Assembly (NCBI GenBank): GCA_003254925.1 | Contig: QANZ01048453.1 | Coordinates: forward strand, 66,531-130,530 | DNA length: 64,000 bases | Reading direction: 5' to 3' | Source: Chamaecrista fasciculata | Taxonomy: Eukaryota; Streptophyta; Magnoliopsida; Fabales; Fabaceae | In this document: positions 22,027-32,971 of the stretch, in pieces | Layout: every line of letters begins with the position of its first letter | Position numbering within the stretch: position 1 is the first letter of the stretch | The notes under the pieces: model-generated | What the model was told of the DNA's origin: nothing | The model's input: the letters and a program-made list of their open reading frames with translations, nothing else | The model's database searches: none | Translations under genes and position numbers: made by a program

Positions 22027-25000
22027 TTAAAGAAAGCAGAAGAAGCCGGGCAAAAAATCAGCAATTCCCGGGAACAGCTCACGCAGATCAATCTTTTGCG
22101 GACACTCCATCAGCTGCCAACGACCGCGATTCCGATTGGTCAAATTTGATATATCCATGATCAAGAGTTCCTGCTCATAGTTGGTGCATGAAAACTTATC
22201 CTTGTGAACAACAGGTTTGGGGATGAGAATATTGATGTCTTTTGCTTCCTTCGAGTTAAGGGCTTCCAAAGCTTTCCGAATTCCAACCAATGTTGTCGTC
22301 AAAATGGGTTTGGATGACGCTTCACAGAAATAGCAATCCAGGATCGGGAAATTTCCGTCAAAGTGGAACATTCCAACAATGTTTTTGCACTTATGTTTGC
22401 TCCTGAGCCAGGCACAGAAGTAATTAAAGTTCGGGGAATGCAAAATATGGTTGTAGATTCGCCGAGGGGGATTGTCAGTATTTTTCCGAGTGCTGAAGAT
22501 GAAGTTCTTCTGGGAGGTGTAAGCCTTGAGGTCTTTCCAGCTTTTGATAATATCCCCATGGTTTGGATTAATTCCTTGGAATCTTACCTTGTTACGGTGA
22601 TTGTATATACACCAAGCGAAGGTGAGGATGTCCATGAAGAGATCATTGCTGAGGCTGTTATGACAGACGCGCGAGAGGAGTGCGACGATCCATTGAGAGA
22701 AACCCATATGGGAAAAAGCATCAGTCTTTATTGCCAGTGGCGAGCCAAACCAGGCAGCTCTAGAGAGCGGGCAGTTGAGGAAAAGATGATCATCATCCTC
22801 ATTGGAGTTGCAACCAAAGGCACACGTGGCATCAATGTTGAAATGCTTTTTGAGAAGGTTTACTCCTAGAGGGAGGGCATTGTTGATGCATTTCCATCCA
22901 AACAGCTTTATCTTAGGCAACCCCTGGATTTTCCAAAACTCTTTCCAAGGTAGTGTCGAATGGTTACCTTGATGGGCGTTAATAGAGTTGTCATAAGCAT
23001 CCTTAACCGTGTACACACCCCTAGTGTTTTTTGTCCAGACAATCCTGTCACCAATCCCTGTATGTGAGGTGGGCATGGAGAGGATATGGTTTGCTTTGTC
23101 TTCATTGTAGATACTACAAACCCGTGCGGAATCCCAGTCTCCGTGGGGGCCTATGAGTTGGGAAACTTTAGAGATGGTTCCGGGGTCGTGGTCTGGTGTA
23201 ATCCAAAGCGGATCATTGATGTTGATGCTTTGACCATTGCCAATTCTCCAGGAGCAATCTTGGATTATTTCATTGATCTTTTTGCAAATAGGTCTTGCTA
23301 GAGGGGAGGCTTGAGCGCTACTGAAGGTATAGACACCGTTTCTAGTTTTCAGGTATTTAGCATGGTAAACTCTAGATAGAAGGCAGTCTCTGTTACTTAT
23401 AATTCGCCACGCTTGTCTTCCCAGCATCGCATTGTTAAACTCACTCATCCTTTTAATACCTAGTCCCCCAAGATGAATCGGGCGGCAGATGGAATGCCAA
23501 TCCTTCATGTGCGGAGCTTTACCACCGTTGTGGTTCCCCCAGAAGAAATTGTTCAGAAGAGTATCACATTTATGTGCTTCTTTTTCTGTCATTTTGAAGT
23601 ATGACAGATGGTACAAAGGCATGGAGGATAAAACTGATTTGATAAGCACGATTCTAGCCGCCTGAGATAGAAACTTAGTTTTCCAACCTTCAAGTTTATG
23701 TTGAAGTTGCTCATAAAGAACCTCAAAAATCTTCCTGCTTCTAGGCGCTTCATCAACAAAGCTGCCAAGATACTTCTGGAAGCTTTCTACCCCTTTGAAG
23801 TTGGTTGCTTTAGTCATCATTTTCTTAAAGCGATTTGGCGTGTTGGGACTAAACGTGATCTCCGACTTCTGTGGGTTAATATAAAGCCCCGAAAGTCTTC
23901 CAAAACGATCGAAAGTATCTCTGAAGCATTTGATCGTTTCAAGATCAGCTTTTGTGAAAAGCAGGATATCGTCTGCATAGATAAGATGATTAATTGGTGG
24001 TGCCTGTCTTGCAACTTTGATACCCTTGAGGCTCCCTTCATTTTGGGCTTTGAAAAGAAGCCCAGACAGGACATTCATGCAGAGAATGAAGAGGTACGGG
24101 GAGAGTGGGTCTCCCTGACGCAACCCAGCCTTAGGGTTAAAACAGGGCGACGTGGCCCCATTTATTTGAACATTAAATGAGACTGTTGAAACACATTGCA
24201 TAATGAGATTTGTCCAGTGGTCTGGGAAACCAATAGTGGTGAGCACAGCATTGAGGAAGTCCCATGAAATCTTGTCATAGGCTTTCTGGAGGTCGATCTT
24301 AATACTTGCACAGTAAAATTTACCTTTTTTATGTCGCCTGATGTAGCGCAAAACTTCATGGGCCAGAAGGACATTGTCAGTGATTGATCGCCCTTTAGCA
24401 AACGCACTCTGAAAGGGGGTGATTAGGTCTTGCATAATATCTTGGAGTCTGTTAGTGAGGACTTTAGAGATTATCTTGTAAGTGACATCGCATAGACTGA
24501 TGGGCCTAAAGTCCTTGAAGGAGGTCTGAGAGTCCCCTTTTGGAATAAGCACAATAGTTGTTTGATTCATGGCCCGTAGCATGTGTCCTGAGTTTAGGAA
24601 AGAAGCAACCATCTGAATGATGTCATTGCCCACTATTGGCCAGAAGTGTTGATAGAAAATAGCTGGCATTCCATCTGGTCCTGGTGCTTTGTGTCCATCC
24701 ATATCAAAAACTGCGTTCTCTATTTCCATCCTCGTAAAAGGTTTGTTCAGAATACTCAGCTGGTTGTCAGAGAGATGCGTGATACCAGCTTCCTCGATGC
24801 AGTTCTTCATAACTTCCAAATCAACTGCTGGTGGGTGGTCAAACAGATTGGAAAAGTAATCCTTGGCAGAGTCGAGGATGTTTCTAGTGCCTTTTATCCA
24901 GTCCCCACTTTGGTTTTGGATGGAAAGAATACGGTTTCTTCCACGCCTGGATTTCACGACAGTGTGGAAGTACCTAGTGTTTCTGTCACCATTAACCAGC

Positions 25001-26055
25001 CACATTTGTCTTGCACGTTGGGCCCAGAAAAGCTGTTCACAATTGAGAAGGAATTCTAATTTTTTCCGAATAGTGGTTTCCTCAGTGAGAGCATTAGTGG
25101 ACCAGTCGTGATTGGTCTTCAATTGCAAGTCTGCCAGTTGTTTTTCAGCTTGGATAATCTGAGTCTTTATATTCCCAATTTCACTTTTGTTCCACCTGGA
25201 GAGGGCAGTCCCTGTTCTCTTGAGCAAAGAATGAATTTTGAAACTTGTTGACCCGGTGGGCCGAGGATGGATATTCCAGGCATCCTCAACAATTTTGTGA
25301 CAGTCATCATGAAGGAGCCACATAGCTTCGAACTTGAAGTTGGGATAAGATAACCGCTCCGGTGGGGAGGTATGCAGAATCAGAGGTGCATGGTCCGAAG
25401 CCGCAATAGGGAGGGTCTCTAAACAGGAGTGCTGAAAGATGTGAAGCCATTGTTCATTGCACCAAGCTCTGTCAAGCCTTTCCTTAAGAAACTCAGATTC
25501 TCGTCTATTATTGCACCAAGTATAGAGGTTGCCTTTGTGGTTAATTTCCAAGAGTTGTTTTTCATTAAAGACATCCAAGGCTCTTGATGCGCCAATAATT
25601 TTGGAATTGTTCTTTGATTTCTCATGTGCCCTTAGAACTTGATTGAAATCTCCTATAATAACCCAAGGGTGGGATGTGTCATCAATGCTTTGAAGAAAGT
25701 CCCAAAGCTTAAAACGCTTGTGTGTTTTTGGGGGGCCATAAACATGGGTAAGAAGGAAAGAACCAAGATTGGGACAATCAACATAACAATGAATCCAGTA
25801 CTTTGAAGAGCTAATAATATTAACTTGGTAGGACGCATCCCAAAACAAAGCAAGGCCCCCACTTTTACCTCTTGCTTCAATACAAAAATAATTATCAAAA
25901 GACAGAAAACTAGCTAGTTTCTTAATCTTATCATTATTACACTTAGTTTCTTGGATGCAGACAAAAGAAGGATTGAAGGTGTGGCAAATTGCTTTCAGTC
26001 TCTGTTTTGCCGAGGTCTTGCCACTGCCACGGCAATTCCAACTAAGGATATTCAT
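22027..26055 (-). CDS. LINE ORF2: endonuclease, reverse transcriptase
   Basis: The 1342-residue protein needed for target-primed reverse transcription. Residues 1-225 form an apurinic-type (EEP) endonuclease: SWNCRG with Asn7, QETK with Glu36, GDFNQV, and SDHAPL with Asp221-His222. The reverse transcriptase spans about 450-760: GHKAPGPDGMPA, then DFRPISLCD, GLRQGDPLSPYLF, and the catalytic YADD at 693-696. A zinc-binding zf-RVT domain follows at about 1030-1105 (FWKIQGLPKIKLFGWK ... GCN ... DHLFLNC). The last 180 residues resemble no RNase H that I can recognise. The start ATG overlaps the ORF1 stop codon, so translation probably depends on termination-reinitiation. All key residues are present, so the enzyme may be functional. 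Confidence 0.95.
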   Translation of the reverse strand: MNILSWNCRGSGKTSAKQRLKAICHTFNPSFVCIQETKCNNDKIKKLASFLSFDNYFCIEARGKSGGLALFWDASYQVNIISSSKYWIHCYVDCPNLGSFLLTHVYGPPKTHKRFKLWDFLQSIDDTSHPWVIIGDFNQVLRAHEKSKNNSKIIGASRALDVFNEKQLLEINHKGNLYTWCNNRRESEFLKERLDRAWCNEQWLHIFQHSCLETLPIAASDHAPLILHTSPPERLSYPNFKFEAMWLLHDDCHKIVEDAWNIHPRPTGSTSFKIHSLLKRTGTALSRWNKSEIGNIKTQIIQAEKQLADLQLKTNHDWSTNALTEETTIRKKLEFLLNCEQLFWAQRARQMWLVNGDRNTRYFHTVVKSRRGRNRILSIQNQSGDWIKGTRNILDSAKDYFSNLFDHPPAVDLEVMKNCIEEAGITHLSDNQLSILNKPFTRMEIENAVFDMDGHKAPGPDGMPAIFYQHFWPIVGNDIIQMVASFLNSGHMLRAMNQTTIVLIPKGDSQTSFKDFRPISLCDVTYKIISKVLTNRLQDIMQDLITPFQSAFAKGRSITDNVLLAHEVLRYIRRHKKGKFYCASIKIDLQKAYDKISWDFLNAVLTTIGFPDHWTNLIMQCVSTVSFNVQINGATSPCFNPKAGLRQGDPLSPYLFILCMNVLSGLLFKAQNEGSLKGIKVARQAPPINHLIYADDILLFTKADLETIKCFRDTFDRFGRLSGLYINPQKSEITFSPNTPNRFKKMMTKATNFKGVESFQKYLGSFVDEAPRSRKIFEVLYEQLQHKLEGWKTKFLSQAARIVLIKSVLSSMPLYHLSYFKMTEKEAHKCDTLLNNFFWGNHNGGKAPHMKDWHSICRPIHLGGLGIKRMSEFNNAMLGRQAWRIISNRDCLLSRVYHAKYLKTRNGVYTFSSAQASPLARPICKKINEIIQDCSWRIGNGQSININDPLWITPDHDPGTISKVSQLIGPHGDWDSARVCSIYNEDKANHILSMPTSHTGIGDRIVWTKNTRGVYTVKDAYDNSINAHQGNHSTLPWKEFWKIQGLPKIKLFGWKCINNALPLGVNLLKKHFNIDATCAFGCNSNEDDDHLFLNCPLSRAAWFGSPLAIKTDAFSHMGFSQWIVALLSRVCHNSLSNDLFMDILTFAWCIYNHRNKVRFQGINPNHGDIIKSWKDLKAYTSQKNFIFSTRKNTDNPPRRIYNHILHSPNFNYFCAWLRSKHKCKNIVGMFHFDGNFPILDCYFCEASSKPILTTTLVGIRKALEALNSKEAKDINILIPKPVVHKDKFSCTNYEQELLIMDISNLTNRNRGRWQLMECPQKIDLRELFPGIADFLPGFFCFL

Positions 26056-28457
26056 GGCGCCCTTGGGGGTTGTTCATGTACAACCTCCCCAAAACAAACA
26101 TGGAAATTCTCTAGCTTTTGGATTATATGTTCCAATTCTGCTTCAATGTCAATTTCCAGACTTAGATCATGCAAACTGTCTTCAGACTTGGCTCTTTTTG
26201 GGCTTTGAACTTCGTCAGTGTCATCATTGTCTTCAAGAAGTAAAAACTTTCTCTTTTTGGCAGGTAGAGATAGAGAATTGCACCAAGGAAGAAACTCGAT
26301 CATCTTCATCTTTTTCTTGCATGGTTCTATGCTTTCTACTTCATCTGAGTGATCAAGCCATCTTTTCCTGCTGGACTCAGTGATGGCCAAAGGTAAAAAA
26401 GCTGGATTCCACCAGCTGTCTAAAGCATTCCTCTGAAACTCCTGCATGCAATCCCTTCCTGCTTCACTATTGGTGAGGTTGACAGCTATTCTGGTCCATA
26501 GATCTTGTAACAGGTGAAGGAGAGTGAACTTGAAAACCTTATTGGTGGCGTTTGGCTCTGTTGGATTATGTTCCCCAGGTTGCGGGAAAATGTGCTCTTT
26601 GAAAATGACAATTGCACGTTCAGGGTTTTCCTTGTATTCTGGACCGGGAGTATAAGTTGGCATTTCTTCAATGGTGCCAACCACCATACTGTCATCATCA
26701 GGGCCAATCCCGCCACTTCCAGACGAGCTAGCACCACCAGGAATGGTATTATTGGTTTCGGGCAAAGTTCTACACCAGGCATTCTCCGTTATGGTACATG
26801 AGTGGTTCCAGAAGGATTGATACTCACTGTCACTGAGAAGATTATGGCAGTCAAAAGGAGGATAGTTTACATGATCCCAGGTGATATTGCCGTTGGCTAG
26901 CATCAATTCATCTTCCCCTAAGTCCACCCATCGCAGGCCGCCGGGGACTTGGTCTCCCTCAGAAGCAGTGTTTGGGTGGTGAACACCAAGGCGGAAAGAT
27001 TGTAAAGGAAGAGGGAATATAGCCACGGGAGGACGTCGGTAAAATTTGATAGCCATTTCTCTAAGTTCAGGATCATTTTCCATTCTTTCCATCTCTTCTT
27101 CACTAACGATGATTCGGTTGTCAAAGGTATCAGTGAGGGGCTCTTCGATCATTGGTTCAGCAGTCTGTTCTAACAGAGCTGCCTCTATGAAGGTTTCATC
27201 TGCATCATCTTCTGACGTGTCATCTTCTAAATCATCACTGGCAGGATTAAACAGAGGTCCAAACTCCACGTTTGGATTTTCTGGGATCTGATGAAAGGCA
27301 ACAGGTTGCACATTGTCAGGGTTAAGATGAATGTTCGGTGTTCCTGGTGCATCATCAATGTCGGCTTCCATCTCTACAGGGTCCTCTTCAGGCACAACGA
27401 AGGGGAATAGAGGATCCACTGGTCCCCCTTCCACATTGACCCCCTGTTGATGATGTAAGTGATCATCATATAGCCCTTCTTCATTGAAAAAGTGGTGTGG
27501 GTTGAAGTCAAAAAGAATTGGTGGGTGATGTAAGGTGCGATAATTATTGTTGACCACATGAACTCTGGTTGTTCTTCTGTGTGCATGGTTCAGGAAACGC
27601 CGGGCCTCGTTAACAAAATGGAACCTAGACATTACATAACCAATTTCTAGACCAGTGGTAGCATTTATCAGGTTCATCTGGGTATACAGGTTGGCCTCGA
27701 CCCTCTGCTCATGCCATCGACATGCTGGATGAGTATGCCCGATTCTGCCGCAACGAGTGCACATACGGAATACACGTTCATATCGGCATTGCACCCAGAT
27801 GGTGTGGTTATGTTCAGTGCGGAGTATGAATCCCATGAGCAAGGGAGAAGTAACCGAGATACGAACTTTGATTCGCATGAAACGTAGGTTTCTTGGGAAG
27901 CTGGGAGTCCAGTCAATGTCTAAGACAACCCCCAAGATAGAACCAATAGCAGACGCCACTGTGGGGTTTTGAAGCTCTAGAGGTAGTCCCCACAGTTGAA
28001 TCCATATTGGTATCTCAGAAATGGCATAGTCTGTGAGGACTAGGTTGGGTTCCCACGGTGCAAGGTACAGAAGACCACCATGAACAGACCACGGACCCTG
28101 AGTTTGCATGAAGATTCTGTCTTCGTCGTTAGAGAAGTGAAACACATAGTGACCTCTGTTGACTCCCAAAACTCTAACTCGGTCACGCAGGTCCCAGAAG
28201 TTATCGACGATCGATTGCATACGTCGGACCGTGAATTCGCGAGCATCAAAGAGTGTACCGATAAGGCATCGGTTCCAGAAAATACGATAGTTGACAAGTG
28301 CTTGAGTGTCAACTTGCAGAATCGGGCCACGGGCAATTCGGTTTGGGGGTGGTGAACGTGGGGGGTTCGTATCCTCAGTATCTTGGATCACATCAATATC
28401 TATTTCAGGTTCTGAGTCACTAGACTCGACCCAGTTTATCTCACGAGGATTATCCAT
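26052..28457 (-). CDS. LINE ORF1: DUF4283 / CCHC RNA-binding protein
   Basis: 801 residues. About residues 50-200 match the DUF4283 domain of plant L1 ORF1 proteins (FWNRCLIGTLFDAREF ... YVFHFSNDEDRIFM ... PWSVHGGLLYLAPW ... IPIWIQLWGLP). A single zinc knuckle follows (CTRCGRIGHTHPAC, Cys-X2-Cys-X4-His-X4-Cys). The C-terminal half is acidic and Pro-rich, with a basic KKMKMIEF / KKRKFLLLE region that could be a nuclear localisation signal. The family binds LINE RNA in the ribonucleoprotein particle. It is translated upstream of ORF2, with a 4-nt overlap. Confidence 0.9.
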   Translation of the reverse strand: MDNPREINWVESSDSEPEIDIDVIQDTEDTNPPRSPPPNRIARGPILQVDTQALVNYRIFWNRCLIGTLFDAREFTVRRMQSIVDNFWDLRDRVRVLGVNRGHYVFHFSNDEDRIFMQTQGPWSVHGGLLYLAPWEPNLVLTDYAISEIPIWIQLWGLPLELQNPTVASAIGSILGVVLDIDWTPSFPRNLRFMRIKVRISVTSPLLMGFILRTEHNHTIWVQCRYERVFRMCTRCGRIGHTHPACRWHEQRVEANLYTQMNLINATTGLEIGYVMSRFHFVNEARRFLNHAHRRTTRVHVVNNNYRTLHHPPILFDFNPHHFFNEEGLYDDHLHHQQGVNVEGGPVDPLFPFVVPEEDPVEMEADIDDAPGTPNIHLNPDNVQPVAFHQIPENPNVEFGPLFNPASDDLEDDTSEDDADETFIEAALLEQTAEPMIEEPLTDTFDNRIIVSEEEMERMENDPELREMAIKFYRRPPVAIFPLPLQSFRLGVHHPNTASEGDQVPGGLRWVDLGEDELMLANGNITWDHVNYPPFDCHNLLSDSEYQSFWNHSCTITENAWCRTLPETNNTIPGGASSSGSGGIGPDDDSMVVGTIEEMPTYTPGPEYKENPERAIVIFKEHIFPQPGEHNPTEPNATNKVFKFTLLHLLQDLWTRIAVNLTNSEAGRDCMQEFQRNALDSWWNPAFLPLAITESSRKRWLDHSDEVESIEPCKKKMKMIEFLPWCNSLSLPAKKRKFLLLEDNDDTDEVQSPKRAKSEDSLHDLSLEIDIEAELEHIIQKLENFHVCFGEVVHEQPPRAP

Positions 28458-28519
28458 GGCTATCTTGAATGGGTTAATCTGATTTATCCTAATTTAACCT
28501 GACATGATCTGATCAACTT

Positions 28520-29380
28520 TAATTATTATTTTTTATTAAATTCTTAAAAAACTACAAACTTGTATATGATAGAATGAGATAGAAAAAGAAGAAAACAAAA
28601 TATATGTTCTATGTTGATTCAACTTCTCATATATTCATCTGTCCAACACGTCCAAATTCGATCACTACTCATCCCTACAAGGACTTATTATGACAATTTT
28701 ATTATCTATAATTTTTGCACAATAAAAAATACACTCTTTTAAATATAAAATTATAGCTTACGTCCAATAATTTTTTTCCTAATAAACCCTTTTTAATATA
28801 ATTTATATAACCATCCAAATCTCATTACATCCTTTAACTAATAGGCTAATAATGTATTTTTCATTATTATGAAACTCGTATCTCACATATATTTATGTTA
28901 GTTTTCATTTAAGATTTAAGAAATCTTATTCAACTACTTAATTTTTTTTAAAACAAAAAACAAAAAAAATTTATTTAAAAGACTCATTCAATAAATTCTT
29001 CTTTACTAAGAATTTTACGTGATATAAAAATTTGGAGGGCTTATCTCTAATATAGTGACGTTTCATGAGAATAGTGATGTGTACATGCATTTTCTTTTTT
29101 TTGGTTTTTGAGAAAGAGACAAGTAGAAATAAATAAAAAGCAGCAGCATTGCAAGCTGTGTTGCCTTCAGGTTTCAATTCAACCACTTGTGCATGGCTGG
29201 TGGTTAGAGGTTGGATGTAGATTCTTTTTAGCCAGTTCTGTAAAAAAGTGGATACCTTAAATTATGATTTAATTTTTTTAATTGAGATTTGTGTAATTTT
29301 TTTTTAAATTTATAAAACATAGATTTCAATATTTAAAAAATTAAATCTAATGGTTAAAAGTAAAATAGCTTAAACATATG
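28520..29380. other. AT-rich intergenic DNA, no gene seen
   Basis: Low-complexity AT-rich sequence beyond the 5' end of the LINE. Nothing recognisable. Confidence 0.5.
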
Positions 29381-29384
29381 AAGT

Positions 29385-29700
29385 ATGAATACTGACACTG
29401 ACATGGGACACGATACGGACACGAACACACTGACACGCTAGATTCTTAAAATTATATGACACGATACGACATATATTTATATACATAAATAATTAAAAAT
29501 TTATAAATTTTGATGAAAATTTTAAAAATTACAATATCTATCCGTAATATATGTCATATGTGATATTATTTGCTATTGTTTTCATGATAAAGTCACAAAA
29601 AATTAATTTTATATTCTGAAACTTATGAATATGTGTTGTGTGGGTGCTGGACATGACACATGTCTAACACGGCAACACGCTATCAAAATGAAGTGTTCAT
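29385..29700. repeat. Dispersed repeat with 'gacacgatacggacacg' words
   Basis: The outer parts contain 'gacacgatacggacacgaac' and 'ggacatgacacatgtctaac' words, and the middle contains 'ataaattttgatgaaaattt', related to the copies at 3820-4360. It may be an old, small mobile element; no clear ends are visible. The following bases include a T run ending in one unknown base at 29890. Confidence 0.45.
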
Positions 29701-30134
29701 GGTTCATGGGCTTAAACTATTTAACTGTTCAAAGTGTCCTCCTTCTTTATATTGTTTGCTTTGAAATATTTGTTAAGTTAGAAAGTTTTAACATTTGTGA
29801 AGGGAGTTGGGTTGGATCCAAGGTGAACTAGGTTACATTAATTTTTTAAGATGAGTTAGTTTGGGTTGAGGTTTTTTTTTTTTTTTTTTNGTCAAAAATA
29901 TATTTCACTCAACAATTTCTTTTTCTTTCAATGTTTTTGAATTTAAATTTTAATGAAAAAATTTTTATATTATTTGTAATTGTTATGTGAATAAAAAAGT
30001 TAATAATATGATTAAAATTTATGGAAGTCATATACTCATATTTAAAGTAGTTGAAAATTGAAATTAGTGTATAATATAACAAGTTAGATGTTAACATTTT
30101 TAATTAAGTACTATATTATGAGTTGAATTAGAGT

Positions 30135-30245
30135 AAACTATTAAATAGGTCCCTGGATTTATGAGGCGCTAACAGTTTGGTCCCTGGATTAATGAAATAG
30201 CCGAATACGTCCCTGAATTTATCGAACGTTAGTCAAATTGGTCAT
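30135..30245 (+). repeat. Lone terminal arm of the 6634-type foldback element
   Basis: Starts 'gagtaaactattaaataggt', close to the right end of the 6634-9030 element read from outside, and continues with 'ttggtccctggattaatgaa' words. No opposite arm follows. The next ~850 bp (30250-31090) is AT-rich with no gene seen. Confidence 0.55.
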
Positions 30246-31097
30246 TCGAACTTGAAACGAGAGAGATACAATGATATTCATTAGTTTGAAACCAAAGTAA
30301 AAAACTATAAAAATATATAAGATTAATTTGAATACTTTGATAGAAAAAAAAAATCAAAATAAACTTTTGAGTGAAAAATATGAGCTTTTTAATCCTTCAA
30401 CTTTTTCTTTTTATTTCTATAAAAAAAAAACTTTTTCTTTCTATTATCATGTCATAAAATTCAATCTTTCATTCTTTCTAGACCCAATGTCCTGGTATTA
30501 GACACAACAACCAAGCCCAGTAGCAAAAGTCCAATACAAAGCAGGCCACCTGTTGACAAAAAAAATAAAATAATATGCCGCCTTAGCTATTTTTTTTTGG
30601 CCTGATGCCGCCTTAGCTATTTGCACATAGCAAATAATTAGTAAAAGGAAAGTTCTTTTTATTTGAAAAATATCCTTATATTGGTATTTAATTTTTAATT
30701 TTCTTCCTACAAACTACAATTCATAAATTTTGTAACTAAATCATTCTTAGTACTAAGTGAAGAGTAAATTTAATTTTTAATTTCTAATTTTTTTTCCAAA
30801 GATATTATTTTGGTCTCTTTATATTAAAAATATATTTTGTATAATTTGATTTCTTATAAATATTTACTATTTAAATCATGAAATATTATTTATGGAAATA
30901 ATATATTTTTTATATTTAAAGGCTAAATCATAATTTAGAACGAATTATGATACAAATTTCATATGTCACTTTTAAAAAAAAAAATAAATATATAACAACG
31001 ATGTAATGAATTTGTATATAGATTAATTTTCTTTTCTTATTCAAATTAATATATTTTGATAGAGATTTCTTTCATTTTTCTCTCTGAACTTTTAGAT

Positions 31098-31370
31098 ATG
31101 TTTGGATTGTAAATTAAAGAAGAGAAGGTCACCAGAAGGACTCAATCTCTTCTCCTTATTTAAAAAGTTGAGAAATGGAGGAGAAAAGATTTAAGATTAT
31201 TTTTTAATCCATCATTCTCTCCTTTTATAAATTTCAAATACTCTAAATTGCAATATTTTGAAGAAGATGGAACAAAGGGAAGAGGTATGGGGGCTTGACC
31301 TCCCTTTTCCCTCCTTTCTTTTCCCATCCAATCTCTTTCCTTACTAATTATCAAACATGCTCTTTAGGTA
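31098..31370. mobile_element. Small MITE-like element
   Basis: Left 'gatatgtttggattgtaaat' and right '...tcaaacatgctc' form short inverted ends of the (G)..CATGTTTGG type seen in PIF-like elements. The interior is purine/pyrimidine-rich ('aagagaagg' / 'ccttctctt' type). A related unit starts directly after it (about 31374) and seems to be split by the 31656 element, resuming to about 32510. Boundaries are approximate. Confidence 0.45.
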
Positions 31371-31655
31371 TGTTTAGATTACGAATTAAGAAAGAGAAGA
31401 GAAAGAAGGGGGTAGAGGATTGGGATCTCCTTTCCTTGTGTGGAAAGTTGGAATTTGAAGGAGAGAAGATATAAAGTAGTTAATTTTTATCTCTCAATCT
31501 TTTACCTTTAAAATTCTAAATACTCTATATTGAGATATTTTGGAGAAAATCATACTCCCCCAAACAAGAAGAAATAATATGGGGAGTTAACTTTCCCCTT
31601 GTTTCTTTAGTAATTTCTCCTCTCAAATACTTTAATTTTAAGCATTTAAAATTTA

Positions 31656-32355
31656 GGGTAAATTACAAGGAAGGACCTTGTGGTTTAGAGTAATTAGAAA
31701 TCAGAAACCTATGATTCAAAAATTACTAAAGTAGGGCTTGAGGTTTACTCTGTTAGCAAAAAAGGTCCATGTGGTATATTTTCGTCCAAAAATAAATAGA
31801 TCATAGCATTTTTATCAAGATTTCACCTCTTCTTTCAAGATTTTCTTTTATTCAAGTCCTTGATTCATCTCTAAATAATCTAGAAAGTTTATCATCTTCA
31901 TTAAATAGGTACTTGAAACCCAACATTAAATTGGGGCGTTGAATTGAAGAGGAAGAAGGACAACGAAAACCACGTCAGTCAAAAGCATGATGAGAATATT
32001 AAGCGTCATGTGGTTTTCTTCATCCTTCACGCTACATAAAACCACGTTGATCAGAAGCATGATGAGAATATTGAGCTCCACGTGGTTTTCATCGTCCCTC
32101 ACGCGGCGTTGAATTCAAGAAGAAGAAGAAAATTATATTGAGATAAATCAAGGACCTAAATGAAAGAAAATCTTAAAAAAATGGGTGAAATATTTATGAA
32201 AAAACTAAGATTCGTTAATTTTTGGACGAAAATATACCACAAGGGCCTTTTTTACTAACAGATTAAATCTCAAGCCTTATTTTGGTAATTTTTGAACCAT
32301 AGGGACCTGATTTCTAATTACCCCAAACCACAGAGACTTTCCTTGCAGTTTATCC
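31656..32355. mobile_element. Palindromic MULE-like element with perfect 9-bp TSD
   Basis: A 700-bp foldback. The left end GGGTAAATTACAAGGAAGG pairs with the right end (reverse complement GGATAAACTGCAAGGAAAG). The flanking duplication TAAAATTTA is exact (31647-31655 and 32356-32364). The middle has two diverged direct copies of 'gcatgatgagaatatt' next to 'ccacgtcagtc' / 'ccacgttgatc' (about 31970 and 32045). It is non-coding and nested in an older MITE-like unit. Confidence 0.88.
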
Positions 32356-32530
32356 TAAAATTTATTAAGAGGGAAAAGAATAAGATATTAAAAATTAATT
32401 TCTCATCATTTTTCCCTCTAATTTTAAACTTTCCAAATGAAGAAAAAAAATGTCATAATCATCTCTCTCTTTCTCCTCTTGGATTTGTTTGGATAATTAA
32501 AAGGAGACCGAAAAAAAAGATATTGAAAGG

Positions 32531-32735
32531 AAAGGATAAGGGTGTCAAAACGGGTTGGCTTGCCCAGGCCCGTGATGGGCCCGCCTCTTAGCGGGCTAGG
32601 GCGGGCCAGCCCGTTTAAAAACGGGCTTCGCACACGCTGCCTACGGATCGCCCGTCAAAACCCGCGGGCTAAACGGGCCGGTCTGCGGGCTTTTTTTTTT
32701 GTTCATAGGCTTTTTTTTTTTTTTTTTTTTTTTTT
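32531..32735. repeat. GC-rich repeat fragment cut by the assembly gap
   Basis: 'gggtgtcaaaacgggttggc' followed by many 'gcgggc' / 'cgggcc' words and 'agcccgtttaaaaacgggct' (an 8-bp hairpin stem). This composition is common in plant hAT-like MITE families beginning GGGTGTCAAAA. The right end is lost in a T run and the gap. Confidence 0.45.
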
Positions 32736-32912
32736 NNNNNNNNNNNNNNNNNNNNNNNNNNNNNNNNNNNNNNNNNNNNNNNNNNNNNNNNNNNNNNNNN
32801 NNNNNNNNNNNNNNNNNNNNNNNNNNNNNNNNNNNNNNNNNNNNNNNNNNNNNNNNNNNNNNNNNNNNNNNNNNNNNNNNNNNNNNNNNNNNNNNNNNNN
32901 NNNNNNNNNNNN
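32736..32912. other. Assembly gap (unknown bases)
   Basis: 177 unknown bases between a long T run and an (AAT)n tract. No statement about content is possible. Confidence 0.99.
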
Positions 32913-32970
<58 letters not shown>

Positions 32971-32971
32971 G
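32913..32971. repeat. (AAT)n microsatellite
   Basis: About 19 uninterrupted trinucleotide units directly after the gap. Confidence 0.95.

Larger units (their letters stand above)
21994..28480 (-). mobile_element. Full-length L1-type LINE, both ORFs intact
   Basis: On the minus strand: a short leader, ORF1 (28457-26052), ORF2 (26055-22027), a 3' UTR of only about 25 nt and an A-tail (T run at 21994-22003). The ORFs overlap by 4 nt (ATGA). Neither ORF contains a stop or frameshift, which suggests recent insertion and possible activity. It lies 33 bp from the end of element A. The 5' terminus and target duplication could not be fixed: short matches such as 'gttaat' exist but none is convincing. 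Confidence 0.9.

Noticed and set aside
22299-28355. Many plus- and minus-strand frames overlapping the LINE ORFs
   Set aside because: They are shadows of the two real ORFs in other frames, with no domains of their own.
21980-28530. LINE target-site duplication ('gttaat' or 'ttaatta')
   Set aside because: Matches of 6-7 AT-rich bases are expected by chance and the 5' end of the element is not fixed.
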